The notes under the pieces: generated by a model | Database searches by the model: none | What the model was told of the DNA's origin: nothing | What the model saw: only the letters and a program-made list of their open reading frames with translations | Translations under genes and position numbers: made by a program | Part shown: positions 7,439 through 14,724 of the stretch, piece by piece | Position numbering within the stretch: the stretch's first letter is position 1 | Layout: every line of letters starts with the position of its first letter | NCBI GenBank assembly: GCA_016933985.1 | Contig: JAFGTU010000143.1 | Location: forward strand, 1 to 27,904 | Source: Sedimentisphaerales bacterium | GTDB lineage: Bacteria > Planctomycetota > Phycisphaerae > Sedimentisphaerales > Anaerobacaceae | DNA: 27,904 bases | Direction of reading: 5' to 3'

Positions 7439-7786
7439 GTGAAACTCAACCAAGATTTCACAATGGCAGTCGAAACCATCCAGTTCCTCGATAAGAGGAA
7501 AAGCACTGATTTTCTTCAGGCCGGCGAAGTTGCAAAGGCGCTCGATTTTTCCGTGGGCTACCTGCAGAAAGTCATACAGACTCTGAGCAAGCACGGCCTC
7601 GTTGAATGCAAACGAGGAAGAATCGGCGGCGTCAGGTTGAAGAACAAGACGATCACGCTGCTTGAGCTGTGGAACGTAACCTGCGGCGAGCTGGACATGA
7701 CTAACCCCGCTGTTCCATCGCTGAAGAAACCGTTAAAGGTTTTTTCGGATGCTATGAGCAAGATAGTCATCTGCAAAAAAAGTTAG
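7439..7786 (+). CDS. Rrf2-family winged-helix transcriptional regulator
   Basis: The 115-residue protein begins at a GTG preceded by an excellent AGAAGGAGG site. A winged helix-turn-helix spans about 24-68: AGEVAKALDFSVGYLQKVIQ, then LSKHGLVECKRGRIGGVRL, the typical Rrf2 recognition helix and glycine-rich wing. Its cysteines (C57, C82, C112) are widely spaced and do not form the compact Cys3 cluster of Fe-S Rrf2 proteins such as IscR or NsrR, so a cluster-free or different sensor mode is likely. It is shorter than most members (130-160 aa). Position directly behind the reductase gene suggests it controls that gene, which is inference. Confidence 0.85.
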   Translation: MKLNQDFTMAVETIQFLDKRKSTDFLQAGEVAKALDFSVGYLQKVIQTLSKHGLVECKRGRIGGVRLKNKTITLLELWNVTCGELDMTNPAVPSLKKPLKVFSDAMSKIVICKKS

Positions 7787-7945
7787 CCGCCGGGCTCCGC
7801 CGCTCTAACTAACGTTACGAATACAAAAAAGGCCGAACGACCGCTTCGTCTTGCCTTAGAAGGGCGGGTTCTGTCTGGGTGCGCTTTTGGGAAGCGGCAA
7901 CGGCAGCGTTCGGGCTTTAGGGGGTGTTTGCGTATAAAGGGGCCG

Positions 7946-7974
7946 TTGGCTCCGCGTGAGTTTTACGTGATAAT
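7946..7974 (+). promoter_or_regulatory. Candidate promoter of the first lipoprotein gene
   Basis: TTGGCT (7946-7951), 17 nt, GATAAT (7969-7974; 5/6 match). The predicted start is near 7981, giving a very short leader that carries GGAAGG before the ATG at 7996. Confidence 0.35.
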
Positions 7975-7995
7975 TTTTTTTGGGAAGGCAAGAAA

Positions 7996-8376
7996 ATGAA
8001 AGCGAAACTGAATGTTGTCTTTTGGTGTCTATTGGTCGCGTGCTCGTTGGTTGTTCTCGGATGCAGCAAGAAGGCCGACGAAACCAAGCCCATCGCCGAC
8101 GTCAAGGCTGAGGCGGAGAAGATGAGTGCCGCAGACCTCAAGGCGATGGCAACGAATTACAAGGATGCTATCGCCGCCAAAACAAGCGAGGTCGAGAAAT
8201 TGGCCGCTAAACTGAAGGCGATTCCAGTGGCCGAGGCGTTGGGCGAGAAAGCCAAGCAGATCAAGGACGAGATGGAAACCGTTACGAAGTCGGTAAGTGC
8301 GTTGAAGGAGCGGTTTCAGGTCTATTACGACAAGCTGAAGGAAAAGGGCGAAGATTTATCCGGCCTAAAGATATAA
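7996..8376 (+). CDS. Small coiled-coil lipoprotein, paralogue 1
   Basis: The 126-residue protein has a type II signal peptide with lipobox VVLGC (lipidated C23), followed by SKK. The mature part is almost entirely charged, alanine-rich helix (about 30-120), typical of an extended coiled coil, and ends LKEKGEDLSGLKI. It should sit anchored in a membrane facing the periplasm. I do not recognise a named family. The second lipoprotein at 8835 has the same architecture, with its lipobox cysteine also at residue 23 and the same LKEKGxD-S-GL ending, so the two are duplicates. GGAAGG lies 7 nt before the ATG. Function is unknown; a structural or spacer role in the envelope is a guess. Confidence 0.85.
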   Translation: MKAKLNVVFWCLLVACSLVVLGCSKKADETKPIADVKAEAEKMSAADLKAMATNYKDAIAAKTSEVEKLAAKLKAIPVAEALGEKAKQIKDEMETVTKSVSALKERFQVYYDKLKEKGEDLSGLKI

Positions 8377-8834
8377 CCGTCGTTTGTCGTGCCGGGTCGG
8401 ACGCGATCGATTGCCTGTGGGGATCTGGCGGCCTTATTGTAATAGGTCGATGGGGGATAAAGGTCTCGGTCCATCTGAACTAAGAAAAGGCAGTAACGCA
8501 GAAGGTCAAGGAGAGCCTGGGCGAGAACGGCATCTCGATTCCATATCCACAGCGTGACGTTCACCTGATTAGCGCCGAGACTTCTTAGCGGCACTGCCGG
8601 TGTCACATTTGGGCAATTCGCCTGTTCGGCCGGTTGCGGTTCGCTTTTTGACATTCTTCCCTGAAATTTCTGGATAGATGGCTGTAGATGTGTAGAATTA
8701 CATTTGACTTTGTCGATGTTGCTCGATGCAGGGCGGAAATATGTGAAGTTCTCTGCAAGAGCGTGTGTTGGCTGCGTAATAGTAACGGCGGCTTCGGCCG
8801 CGCTGAATAGCAACGGTATTTGAAAGGACGAATA
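8377..8834. other. Gap between the lipoprotein paralogues
   Basis: There is no intact gene in these 458 nt. The middle holds an MscS C-terminal coding scar (8484-8588). Near the right end is a GCGGC-TTCG-GCCGC hairpin (8788-8801), 33 nt before the next ATG, which would lie in the leader of paralogue 2. Confidence 0.6.
8484..8588 (+). pseudogene. Scar of an mscS-family channel gene (C-terminal end)
   Basis: In one plus-strand frame, from just after a TAA at 8481-8483 to a TAG at 8586-8588, the sequence reads EKAVTQKVKESLGENGISIP and continues YPQRDVHLIS. GI-x-IPxPQRDVHL is the characteristic C-terminal end of small-conductance mechanosensitive channels, following the helix that ends the cytoplasmic cage. 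The upstream frame has a stop and no recognisable MscS sequence, so only about 30 codons survive. It looks like the residue of a deletion that removed the rest of the gene. It lies between duplicated lipoprotein genes, which may mark the same rearrangement. The call rests on motif recognition. Confidence 0.7.
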
Positions 8835-9248
8835 ATGAAAACTACGAAAAGGATAGCTCTTCTATCTTTGCTGGTTGTCTGTTGTCTGGTCTTTTTGGGT
8901 TGCAGCAAGAAGGATGGCAACGGCGGCGCTGGGCCAACCAACGCCGGAACGGACCAGAGCAATTCCGCAAGCAAGGCCAAAACCGATGTCGAGCAGATGG
9001 ATGTTAACCAGCTTAGGGCCGCTGCGCTAAAGTGTAAAGCCGATGCTGAGGCCAAGAGCGCCGAGACAGAGAAAGTGGCCCAGGAGCTCATTAAAGCCCT
9101 TGGCGCAGGGAACGCCGACAAAAGAGAAGAGTTGAGTGCACAGATGGAAAGCCTCAGAAAGTCTGAGGAGGCCCTCAACGAGCAGCTTAATGTATATATC
9201 GAGAAGCTGAAAGAAAAGGGCGGCGATGTGTCCGGCTTGAGTCTGTAG
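8835..9248 (+). CDS. Small coiled-coil lipoprotein, paralogue 2
   Basis: The 137-residue protein has a type II signal peptide with lipobox VFLGC (C23) and SKK after it. A short glycine/serine/threonine-rich tether (about 27-50) follows, then a charged helical region (about 50-125) ending LKEKGGDVSGLSL. It matches paralogue 1 in layout and at both ends, differing mainly by the longer linker. I chose the ATG at 8835, which has GGA 7 nt upstream, over an in-frame TTG at 8820 that would place polar residues before the signal peptide. The two copies are separated by 458 nt containing an mscS remnant. Function is unknown. Confidence 0.85.
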   Translation: MKTTKRIALLSLLVVCCLVFLGCSKKDGNGGAGPTNAGTDQSNSASKAKTDVEQMDVNQLRAAALKCKADAEAKSAETEKVAQELIKALGAGNADKREELSAQMESLRKSEEALNEQLNVYIEKLKEKGGDVSGLSL

Positions 9249-9668
9249 GTCGCTAATAGCACTCGATTGTCCTTCGCTATGCAATCCGCGCCGCTTTTTA
9301 GAACAGGCCGACGCCGGCACATTGATATTCTCCATCGACTTGCGCCGGCGGTTCCTTCGGGCGATCTCGCCTGAAGAATTCCGGGTTTGTATCCGTCTCG
9401 ACACCACGGACAAACGCTCTGGTTCACAGACTGGCCGACAAGTCCGAAAAATCGTCTCGGCCGGCCTCCGGCGTCCGCAACATGGCTGGGTTTGTATTAG
9501 ATTCCATACTTATCCCACCGGCTCCAAAACTGATAACCGGCTGTTTATGGGGCTACTTAGCCGATGCCCCGGAATCGCTTCTTTGCCCTTAAAGCCTCTC
9601 TCCTGTTACGCCGAACCTTATAGCTATGGCAGCACTGTGAAAATCAGTGCACCTTCACCTGGAGAGTA
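9249..9668. other. 420-nt gap before the GAF-like gene
   Basis: I find no convincing gene; open frames here lack family signatures or ribosome sites. Two hairpins are visible. GGGGC and GCCCC arms flank a 12-nt loop at about 9549-9570. GCACTG (9632-9637) pairs with CAGTGC (9645-9650), 18 nt before the next start codon, where it could affect translation. No known riboswitch consensus is recognisable. Confidence 0.5.
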
Positions 9669-10307
9669 ATGGCAATGGCTGACGACCAGCAGCGACATAA
9701 GAGACTACGGCTGCTTACAAAGCAACTGAACAAAGAACGCAAGCAGCAGGGCAAGCAGATAGACATACTGTGCAACGACTTCGTTGCAGCCCAGAAGGAC
9801 TTCATCAAGAAGCTCAATGTTATCACTTTCACGGCGAGCTTCTACGAATCCGTAATGGGCATAACGGATTTGAACAGCCTGCTCTATACCGCCGTGCGGC
9901 TGATAAAGGAGAGAGTTGGTGACGCCAGTGTAACCTTCTTTTTGCGCCAGGCGGAGAACTTCGAGCTGCATATATTCGAAAACGCCAAGCCGATTACGCT
10001 TGAGAAACAGCACATAGAGAACTGCTTCACTGCCGAGGTGATGGACAATATCTGCGAGTCGAACAAGGTGTGCAGCCTTCAGGATCTGTTTGCAATGGGG
10101 CTGCAGGGCAACCTGGCCGCGCTGAGCAAGATTTCCGCCGTTACGGTTCCGCTGACGTGCTGCGGGTCGTCGCCGGGCTTCGTACTTGTCTATCGGTCTT
10201 CTCAAACCAAACTTACCGCAGACGACCTCAAGGATATCTGCGCTATAACATCCGGCCTCTCCAGAGCCATACAATCCTGTCAGCAACTACTTCACCCAGC
10301 CGATTAA
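9669..10307 (+). CDS. GAF-like domain protein with N-terminal coiled coil
   Basis: The 212-residue soluble protein starts with a highly charged helix (about 8-50, KRLRLLTKQLNKERKQQGKQ) that probably forms a coiled coil. A region resembling a GAF sensor domain follows (about 55-205), beginning ASFYESVMGITDLNSLLYTA and continuing VTFFLRQAENFELHIFE; this is the usual helix followed by strand pattern. It contains six cysteines but no obvious metal or cofactor motif. No output domain is attached, so it may sense a ligand and act through a partner. GGAGAG lies close to the first ATG (9669), and an alternative ATG at 9675 has better spacing. Immediate neighbours give no clear pathway. Confidence 0.65.
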   Translation: MAMADDQQRHKRLRLLTKQLNKERKQQGKQIDILCNDFVAAQKDFIKKLNVITFTASFYESVMGITDLNSLLYTAVRLIKERVGDASVTFFLRQAENFELHIFENAKPITLEKQHIENCFTAEVMDNICESNKVCSLQDLFAMGLQGNLAALSKISAVTVPLTCCGSSPGFVLVYRSSQTKLTADDLKDICAITSGLSRAIQSCQQLLHPAD

Positions 10308-10435
10308 GGTACTCGAACAAACCCGATTCTGTGATTCCGAATGCACAGACTGCGTCACAATTGTCGCTGCCGAGCTTGTTCTTCTTGGACCAGCCACAAA
10401 GAGGCAAGACGATAAAAGAACAACTGTTGCCGGGC

Positions 10436-10464
10436 TTGACAAATGTGGCGGGATGTAGTATACT
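10436..10464 (+). promoter_or_regulatory. Strong sigma-70-like promoter with overlapping palindrome
   Basis: A perfect TTGACA (10436-10441) is followed after 17 nt by TATACT (10459-10464). The -10 lies inside a perfect 14-bp palindrome TGTAGTATACTACA (10454-10467), a possible operator. The predicted start near 10471 leaves a leader of about 100 nt to the beta-helix gene. Confidence 0.7.
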
Positions 10465-10571
10465 ACAAGAGTGTCCGGGGTGGGCGTTCGCAGGTCTTGT
10501 TCGAGTTTTAGCCCCGGCGTGATTTCGAGGAACGGCTTAGTTATAGCGCCTGGAAGGGAAGGAGATACGAA

Positions 10572-12647
10572 ATGAGTGGGACGGGGAATTGTCGATTTGT
10601 GTGGGATATTGCAGGAAGGACAATGAAGAGGACTATTGTTTCGGCGATTTTGGCGGTGCTTATATTCGCATCCTCTCCCGCGACAGGAGAGACAATGAAT
10701 TTAGGCACGGCTCGGTTTACCGGCTTGGCATATAGTTATGATGAGGAAGGGGTGGAATTGTGGTTTGGAGGTCGGATGTCACGAACAGTTTCTTGGTTCT
10801 TAAGTTTGGAGGATGTAGAGGGTATAGTTTACATTTCGACCGAAACAAGCGCTTACTTCGAGACTATGGCTTCTACTCTGAGCAATGGAATAAATAACGT
10901 AGTACTGTTTGATCAAAAGGAAGGAACGGAATGCGATACCTTTACAAAGAATTCTGGGGCAAGCAGCGAATACTGTGACTTCTGCGGCTATGACATAACC
11001 GCAATGAGCTTGACTGTTCACTCATTAACAGCTAACTATTCGAGTTGGACATACGATGTCACTCTCACAATATGGGGCGAGATACTCGTGCCGGCAGCCA
11101 CATATTACGTTGATGCCGACGCCAACGGCTTGAATGACGGCTCAAGTTGGGCGGATGCTTATAATTTCCTTCAAGATGCACTGGCGGACGCTAATTCTTC
11201 GTCGAAGCCGGCGGAGATACGAGTGGCTCAGGGCGTTTACAGTCCAGATAGTAATTCGGCGGCGCCCGAGGGGACAGGGGACAGGGAGGCGACGTTCCAG
11301 TTGGTCAACAGCGTAATTATCAAGGGCGGATACGCCGGGCCTGACGAACCAGACCCATATTTCAGAGATGTGGAGTTATATAAAACGGTTCTGAGCGGGG
11401 ACCTGGGCGGCGATGATGGGCTGGCTTTCCAGAATAACGGCGAGAACAGCTATAGCGTGGTTACGGGTAGTTCGACCGATGGCAGGGCTGTGCTGGACGG
11501 CTTTACCATCATCGGCGGCAACGCCGACGTGGACGAGGGCGACACGGAAGGTTCGGCGTTTTCAAGCGGCGGAGGGATGTTCAGCATTTTTGGCAGCCCA
11601 ATGGTGAGGAACTGCACATTCGAGTGGAACCAGGCCAAATGGGCTGGCGGCGGGATGTGCAATTACAACAACAGCCATCCAACTGTAATAAACTGTACGT
11701 TTCGTTGCTGCGAAGCGGACCAATCGAGCGGCGGAATGCGAAACCATACTTCCAGCAGCCCGACGGTGACCAATTGCACTTTCACCGAGAACTCATCTTT
11801 CCGGGGGACGGGCGGCATGTCCAATGCCTATTCGTGCGATCCGACCGTTACACATTGTATATTCAGCCAGAACACGGGGAGGCACGGCGGAGGAATGACC
11901 ATCGCCAACGGGAATGTTGGTGCTCTGATAGCCAACTGCATCTTCAGCGGAAACAGGGCTAACATCAGTGGTGCGCTAATGATTCTCAACAGCGAAGTTA
12001 CTGTGACAAACTGCATCTTCATCGGGAACATAGCAGTGGAAGGAAGCGGTGCGATTCAGAGCCACTACGGAGAGTTTATTAACTGCATTGTTTACGGGAA
12101 TAGGGCAGAATATGGGTGGGTGATCGAAGGGGATGCTGAAATTTCGTACAGCAACATAGAAGGGGGCTGGCCCGGGGAGGGCAATATTGACGCCGATCCC
12201 TGTTTCGCCGATCCCGGGTTCTGGCATCACAACAGAACCCCTGACGATCTCAGCGACGATTTCTGGGTTGACGGCGATTATCACTTGAAATCTGAAGCTG
12301 GTAGATGGGCTCGGCGCGCGAGACGATGGATTAAGGACGATGTGACTAGCTCCTGCATCGATGCCGGCGATCCGAATGCGGAGTGGACGGCGGAATTGTG
12401 GCCGCACGGGAAGAGGATCAATATAGGAGCTTACGGCGGTACTTCTGAGGCAAGTATGTCGCCGTCTATCGGCGGCAATGCGGCTGACTTTGACTGTGAT
12501 GGCGTTGTCAATGTTAAAGATTTGTCGATGCTGGCCAGCGTGTGGGGAAGCGACGAGTTGCTGCTTAAGGAAGATATCACCCGGAATGGGTTGATCAGTT
12601 TCCCTGATTTCGCAAAGTTCGCAGAACACTGGCTATGGGAGCAATAG
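10572..12647 (+). CDS. Secreted right-handed beta-helix protein with dockerin-like C-terminus
   Basis: The 691-residue protein has a signal peptide (MKRTIVSAILAVLIFASSPA, from residue 18), a beta-sandwich-like stretch to about 170, then DADANGLNDGSSWADAY and a run of short repeats (GGGM, PTVxNCTF, NCIFxGN) typical of polymorphic-outer-membrane-protein/parallel beta-helix folds. The C-terminus (about 637-690) has two calcium-loop sequences, DFDCDGVVNVKD and DITRNGLISFPD, as in type I dockerins. Family members are secreted or surface proteins, with dockerins docking onto cohesin partners. No catalytic site is evident, so adhesion or polysaccharide binding is possible. The ATG at 10572 has a strong AAGGAG; the ATG at 10623 also has AGGA and starts directly at the signal peptide, so either may be used. 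The architecture is common in Sedimentisphaerales-type planctomycetes. Confidence 0.88.
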   Translation: MSGTGNCRFVWDIAGRTMKRTIVSAILAVLIFASSPATGETMNLGTARFTGLAYSYDEEGVELWFGGRMSRTVSWFLSLEDVEGIVYISTETSAYFETMASTLSNGINNVVLFDQKEGTECDTFTKNSGASSEYCDFCGYDITAMSLTVHSLTANYSSWTYDVTLTIWGEILVPAATYYVDADANGLNDGSSWADAYNFLQDALADANSSSKPAEIRVAQGVYSPDSNSAAPEGTGDREATFQLVNSVIIKGGYAGPDEPDPYFRDVELYKTVLSGDLGGDDGLAFQNNGENSYSVVTGSSTDGRAVLDGFTIIGGNADVDEGDTEGSAFSSGGGMFSIFGSPMVRNCTFEWNQAKWAGGGMCNYNNSHPTVINCTFRCCEADQSSGGMRNHTSSSPTVTNCTFTENSSFRGTGGMSNAYSCDPTVTHCIFSQNTGRHGGGMTIANGNVGALIANCIFSGNRANISGALMILNSEVTVTNCIFIGNIAVEGSGAIQSHYGEFINCIVYGNRAEYGWVIEGDAEISYSNIEGGWPGEGNIDADPCFADPGFWHHNRTPDDLSDDFWVDGDYHLKSEAGRWARRARRWIKDDVTSSCIDAGDPNAEWTAELWPHGKRINIGAYGGTSEASMSPSIGGNAADFDCDGVVNVKDLSMLASVWGSDELLLKEDITRNGLISFPDFAKFAEHWLWEQ

Positions 12648-12683
12648 CGGCAAAGTCAGATTGAGGGCAAGGTAGAAGCCGCT
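12646..12683. terminator. Possible bidirectional terminator between convergent genes
   Basis: AGCGGC (12646-12651) and GCCGCT (12678-12683) are complementary arms around a 26-nt loop in the 47-nt gap between the convergent beta-helix and dinG-like genes. The stem is short and lacks a clear T-run, so this is weak. Confidence 0.25.
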
Positions 12684-12694
12684 TTGCAGAGCTG

Positions 12695-14680
12695 TTAAGC
12701 GGGGGTGATTTTTATTCGGCATTGTGGTACTGCGGCGAGGAATTTTTGGCCGTAGCGTTTTCGGATTATTCGGGAGTCGAGGATTACCACGATTCCGGTG
12801 TCTGTCTTGCTGCGGATGAGTCTGCCGAAGCCTTGTTTGAATTTTATGATTGCCGATGGCAGTTGATAGTCGAAGAAGGGATTGCCCCCCTGCTCTTTTA
12901 TCTGCTCGAGGCGGCCTGCCAACAGGGGCTTATCGGGAACGGCAAATGGCAGGCGAACGATAATGACATTGCTCAGCGCCTCGCCGCGGACGTCCACTCC
13001 CTGCCAGAAGCTGTCCGCGCCAAAGAGCACGCAGCGGTCTTCGGTTCTTCCCACCTTCTTGAATCGTTCGAGCAGCTCGCTCCTATCGAGGGATTTGCCC
13101 TGCTGGAGTAATTCGATGTCGTTATCGGCGAGCCAATGGGACATGGTCTCGGCCACCTTCTGGAGCATTCCGTAGCTGGTAAAGAGGACGAAAGCCTCTC
13201 CGTGCGTCTGGTGGAGGTATTTCTTTATCGCCTTGGCGGCCCCTTCGATAAAGGCCGGGTCGTTGGGGTCGGGCAGGTCCTTCTCGATATACATCGTGAC
13301 GTTCTTTTCGTAATCGTAGGGCGAGCCGAGTTTAAGCGCTCTGAACTCAGCCAGGCCGACCCGCCCGGCGAAGAACTCGAAGCCCTCTTCGTGCGATTGA
13401 GCCGAGCCGCTGCTCAACGTGGCGCTGGTCAATATCACCGATTCATACTTTTCGAACAGGCACCTGCTGACGTCCGGCCCGACGTTCACCGGGGCGCTTC
13501 TGAGGCGAATCGTCGGCCTGGCCGTCTCGTTGACCTCCACCCAATAGACGCAGTCCTTACGCGGCTGGAGGAAGAATGAGTTTAATCCGGCTGCGAATTC
13601 ATCACATCGATCCGCGAACCGGAGAATCTCAAGCTTCTCATCGTCGTCTGCCGCGGCCTTTGCGAGCTTGACGAGCCCGCCTCGAAGGGCCTTTAGATGG
13701 CCCGAAAGAGTATCGTCGATGAAGTTGGCGTAGCACCTGCCGTTGGTCTCATCCTTCGTCCGGTCGTACCAATCTCGAACAACCTTAAAGAAGCTTTTCG
13801 CTCCTCTGCCTGTTCGAGCGACCATTTCAATCGCTTCATTTGCCGCTGCGCCTGAAGCGGCGTAAGAAAGAAGGCCCCTTCTGCTCCGCGGATTGTACAG
13901 CCTGCCGAGCGCAAATTCGATTTGACGATTGCTGATATCTATCCCGAAGTGGTCTTCGGCAACGTGCTCTATATTCTGGGCCTCGTCGATAATTACGTAT
14001 TTGTATTGCGGCAAAACCGACGCCTTTTGCTCCTTTAGAACAAGATCGCTGAACATCAGGGCGTGATTGGCGACTATGATATCGGCGCTATCGGCTCGTC
14101 GTCTGGCCTTTTGATAGAAGCACTTCTGAAAATGAGCGCACTTGCGGCCGCGGCAATTGCCATGCTCGCTGCTGACCGAATCCCATACCGGGCCGCTCGG
14201 AACGAATCCCATATCGCTCAGTGAGCCGTCTTGCGTCCGGCTCGCCCAGGCCCGGATGTCTTCAAGCTCGGCGCCGAACTGATCGAACAATAGCTTCTGC
14301 CTGCCGAGCGCATAATCGAGCCTCCGCCTGCAAAGATAATTGCCCCTGCCCTTAGCCAGGACCGCGGTGAACTTACAATCCAAAGACTCCCTGAGAAAGG
14401 GAATATCTTTATTGATCAACTGCTCCTGGAGAGTGATTGTATATGTGCTGACCAGGACTTTTCCGGCCCCCGAGCAGACGAGCTTAATTGCCGGGACAAG
14501 ATATGCGAAGCTCTTTCCCACCCCCGTACCGGCCTCGACGGCGAGATGTCGCTTCTGCAGAAGCGCCGCACCCACCGCAACGGCCATCTCAACCTGCTCG
14601 CTGCGCTGCTCGAATCCGCGCAAGGCTTGCGAAAGAACCCTTCCCGGGGCAAACACCTCTTTTAATTCGGCGATCTCCAT
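12695..14680 (-). CDS. dinG: DinG/XPD-like Fe-S ATP-dependent DNA helicase
   Basis: From the ATG at 14680 the protein has 661 residues. Walker A is EAGTGVGKS (49-57) and the Walker B box is IIDEAQ (DEAQ 232-235, where DinG/XPD proteins usually have DEAH). Four cysteines, C117 (NYLCRRR), C176, C181 and C187 (NCRGRKCAHFQKC), fit the 4Fe-4S cluster of this superfamily. SATL, the second RecA domain and QGFGRLIRSKTDTG (motif VI) are present. Such helicases unwind DNA 5'-to-3' and help repair or clear R-loops. An in-frame TTG at 14713 would add 11 residues, but the ATG matches the usual family start. It is the last gene of the dxs-nadK-TPR operon. I use dinG in the broad sense, since bacterial members include YoaA-like helicases. 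Confidence 0.88.
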   Translation of the reverse strand: MEIAELKEVFAPGRVLSQALRGFEQRSEQVEMAVAVGAALLQKRHLAVEAGTGVGKSFAYLVPAIKLVCSGAGKVLVSTYTITLQEQLINKDIPFLRESLDCKFTAVLAKGRGNYLCRRRLDYALGRQKLLFDQFGAELEDIRAWASRTQDGSLSDMGFVPSGPVWDSVSSEHGNCRGRKCAHFQKCFYQKARRRADSADIIVANHALMFSDLVLKEQKASVLPQYKYVIIDEAQNIEHVAEDHFGIDISNRQIEFALGRLYNPRSRRGLLSYAASGAAANEAIEMVARTGRGAKSFFKVVRDWYDRTKDETNGRCYANFIDDTLSGHLKALRGGLVKLAKAAADDDEKLEILRFADRCDEFAAGLNSFFLQPRKDCVYWVEVNETARPTIRLRSAPVNVGPDVSRCLFEKYESVILTSATLSSGSAQSHEEGFEFFAGRVGLAEFRALKLGSPYDYEKNVTMYIEKDLPDPNDPAFIEGAAKAIKKYLHQTHGEAFVLFTSYGMLQKVAETMSHWLADNDIELLQQGKSLDRSELLERFKKVGRTEDRCVLFGADSFWQGVDVRGEALSNVIIVRLPFAVPDKPLLAGRLEQIKEQGGNPFFDYQLPSAIIKFKQGFGRLIRSKTDTGIVVILDSRIIRKRYGQKFLAAVPQCRIKITPA

Positions 14681-14724
14681 ATCGGCCAAAGCCCCCGCCG
14701 GCCTGCAACGCAAGCCATAAGGGC

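Noticed and set aside
7781..7810. AGTTAG/CTAACT hairpin over the stop codon of the Rrf2-type gene as a terminator
   Set aside because: It has only 6 bp, a large loop and no T-run; too weak to list.
8603..9427. 274-codon minus-strand frame over the second lipoprotein
   Set aside because: The opposite strand encodes a lipoprotein with a clean signal and ribosome site; the long frame is low-complexity Ser/Leu-rich shadow sequence.
9482..9592. 36-codon frame starting MAGFVLDSILIPP in the 9249-9668 gap
   Set aside because: It lacks a ribosome site and any family resemblance; it is too short to support without conservation data.
9549..9650. Riboswitch-like hairpins upstream of the GAF-like gene
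   Set aside because: The stems are short and no known riboswitch core (c-di-GMP, SAM, cobalamin, TPP) could be recognised.
9322..9669. 115-codon plus-strand frame before the GAF-like gene
   Set aside because: It has no ribosome binding site or recognisable domain and an Arg/Ser-rich composition, so it is probably non-coding.
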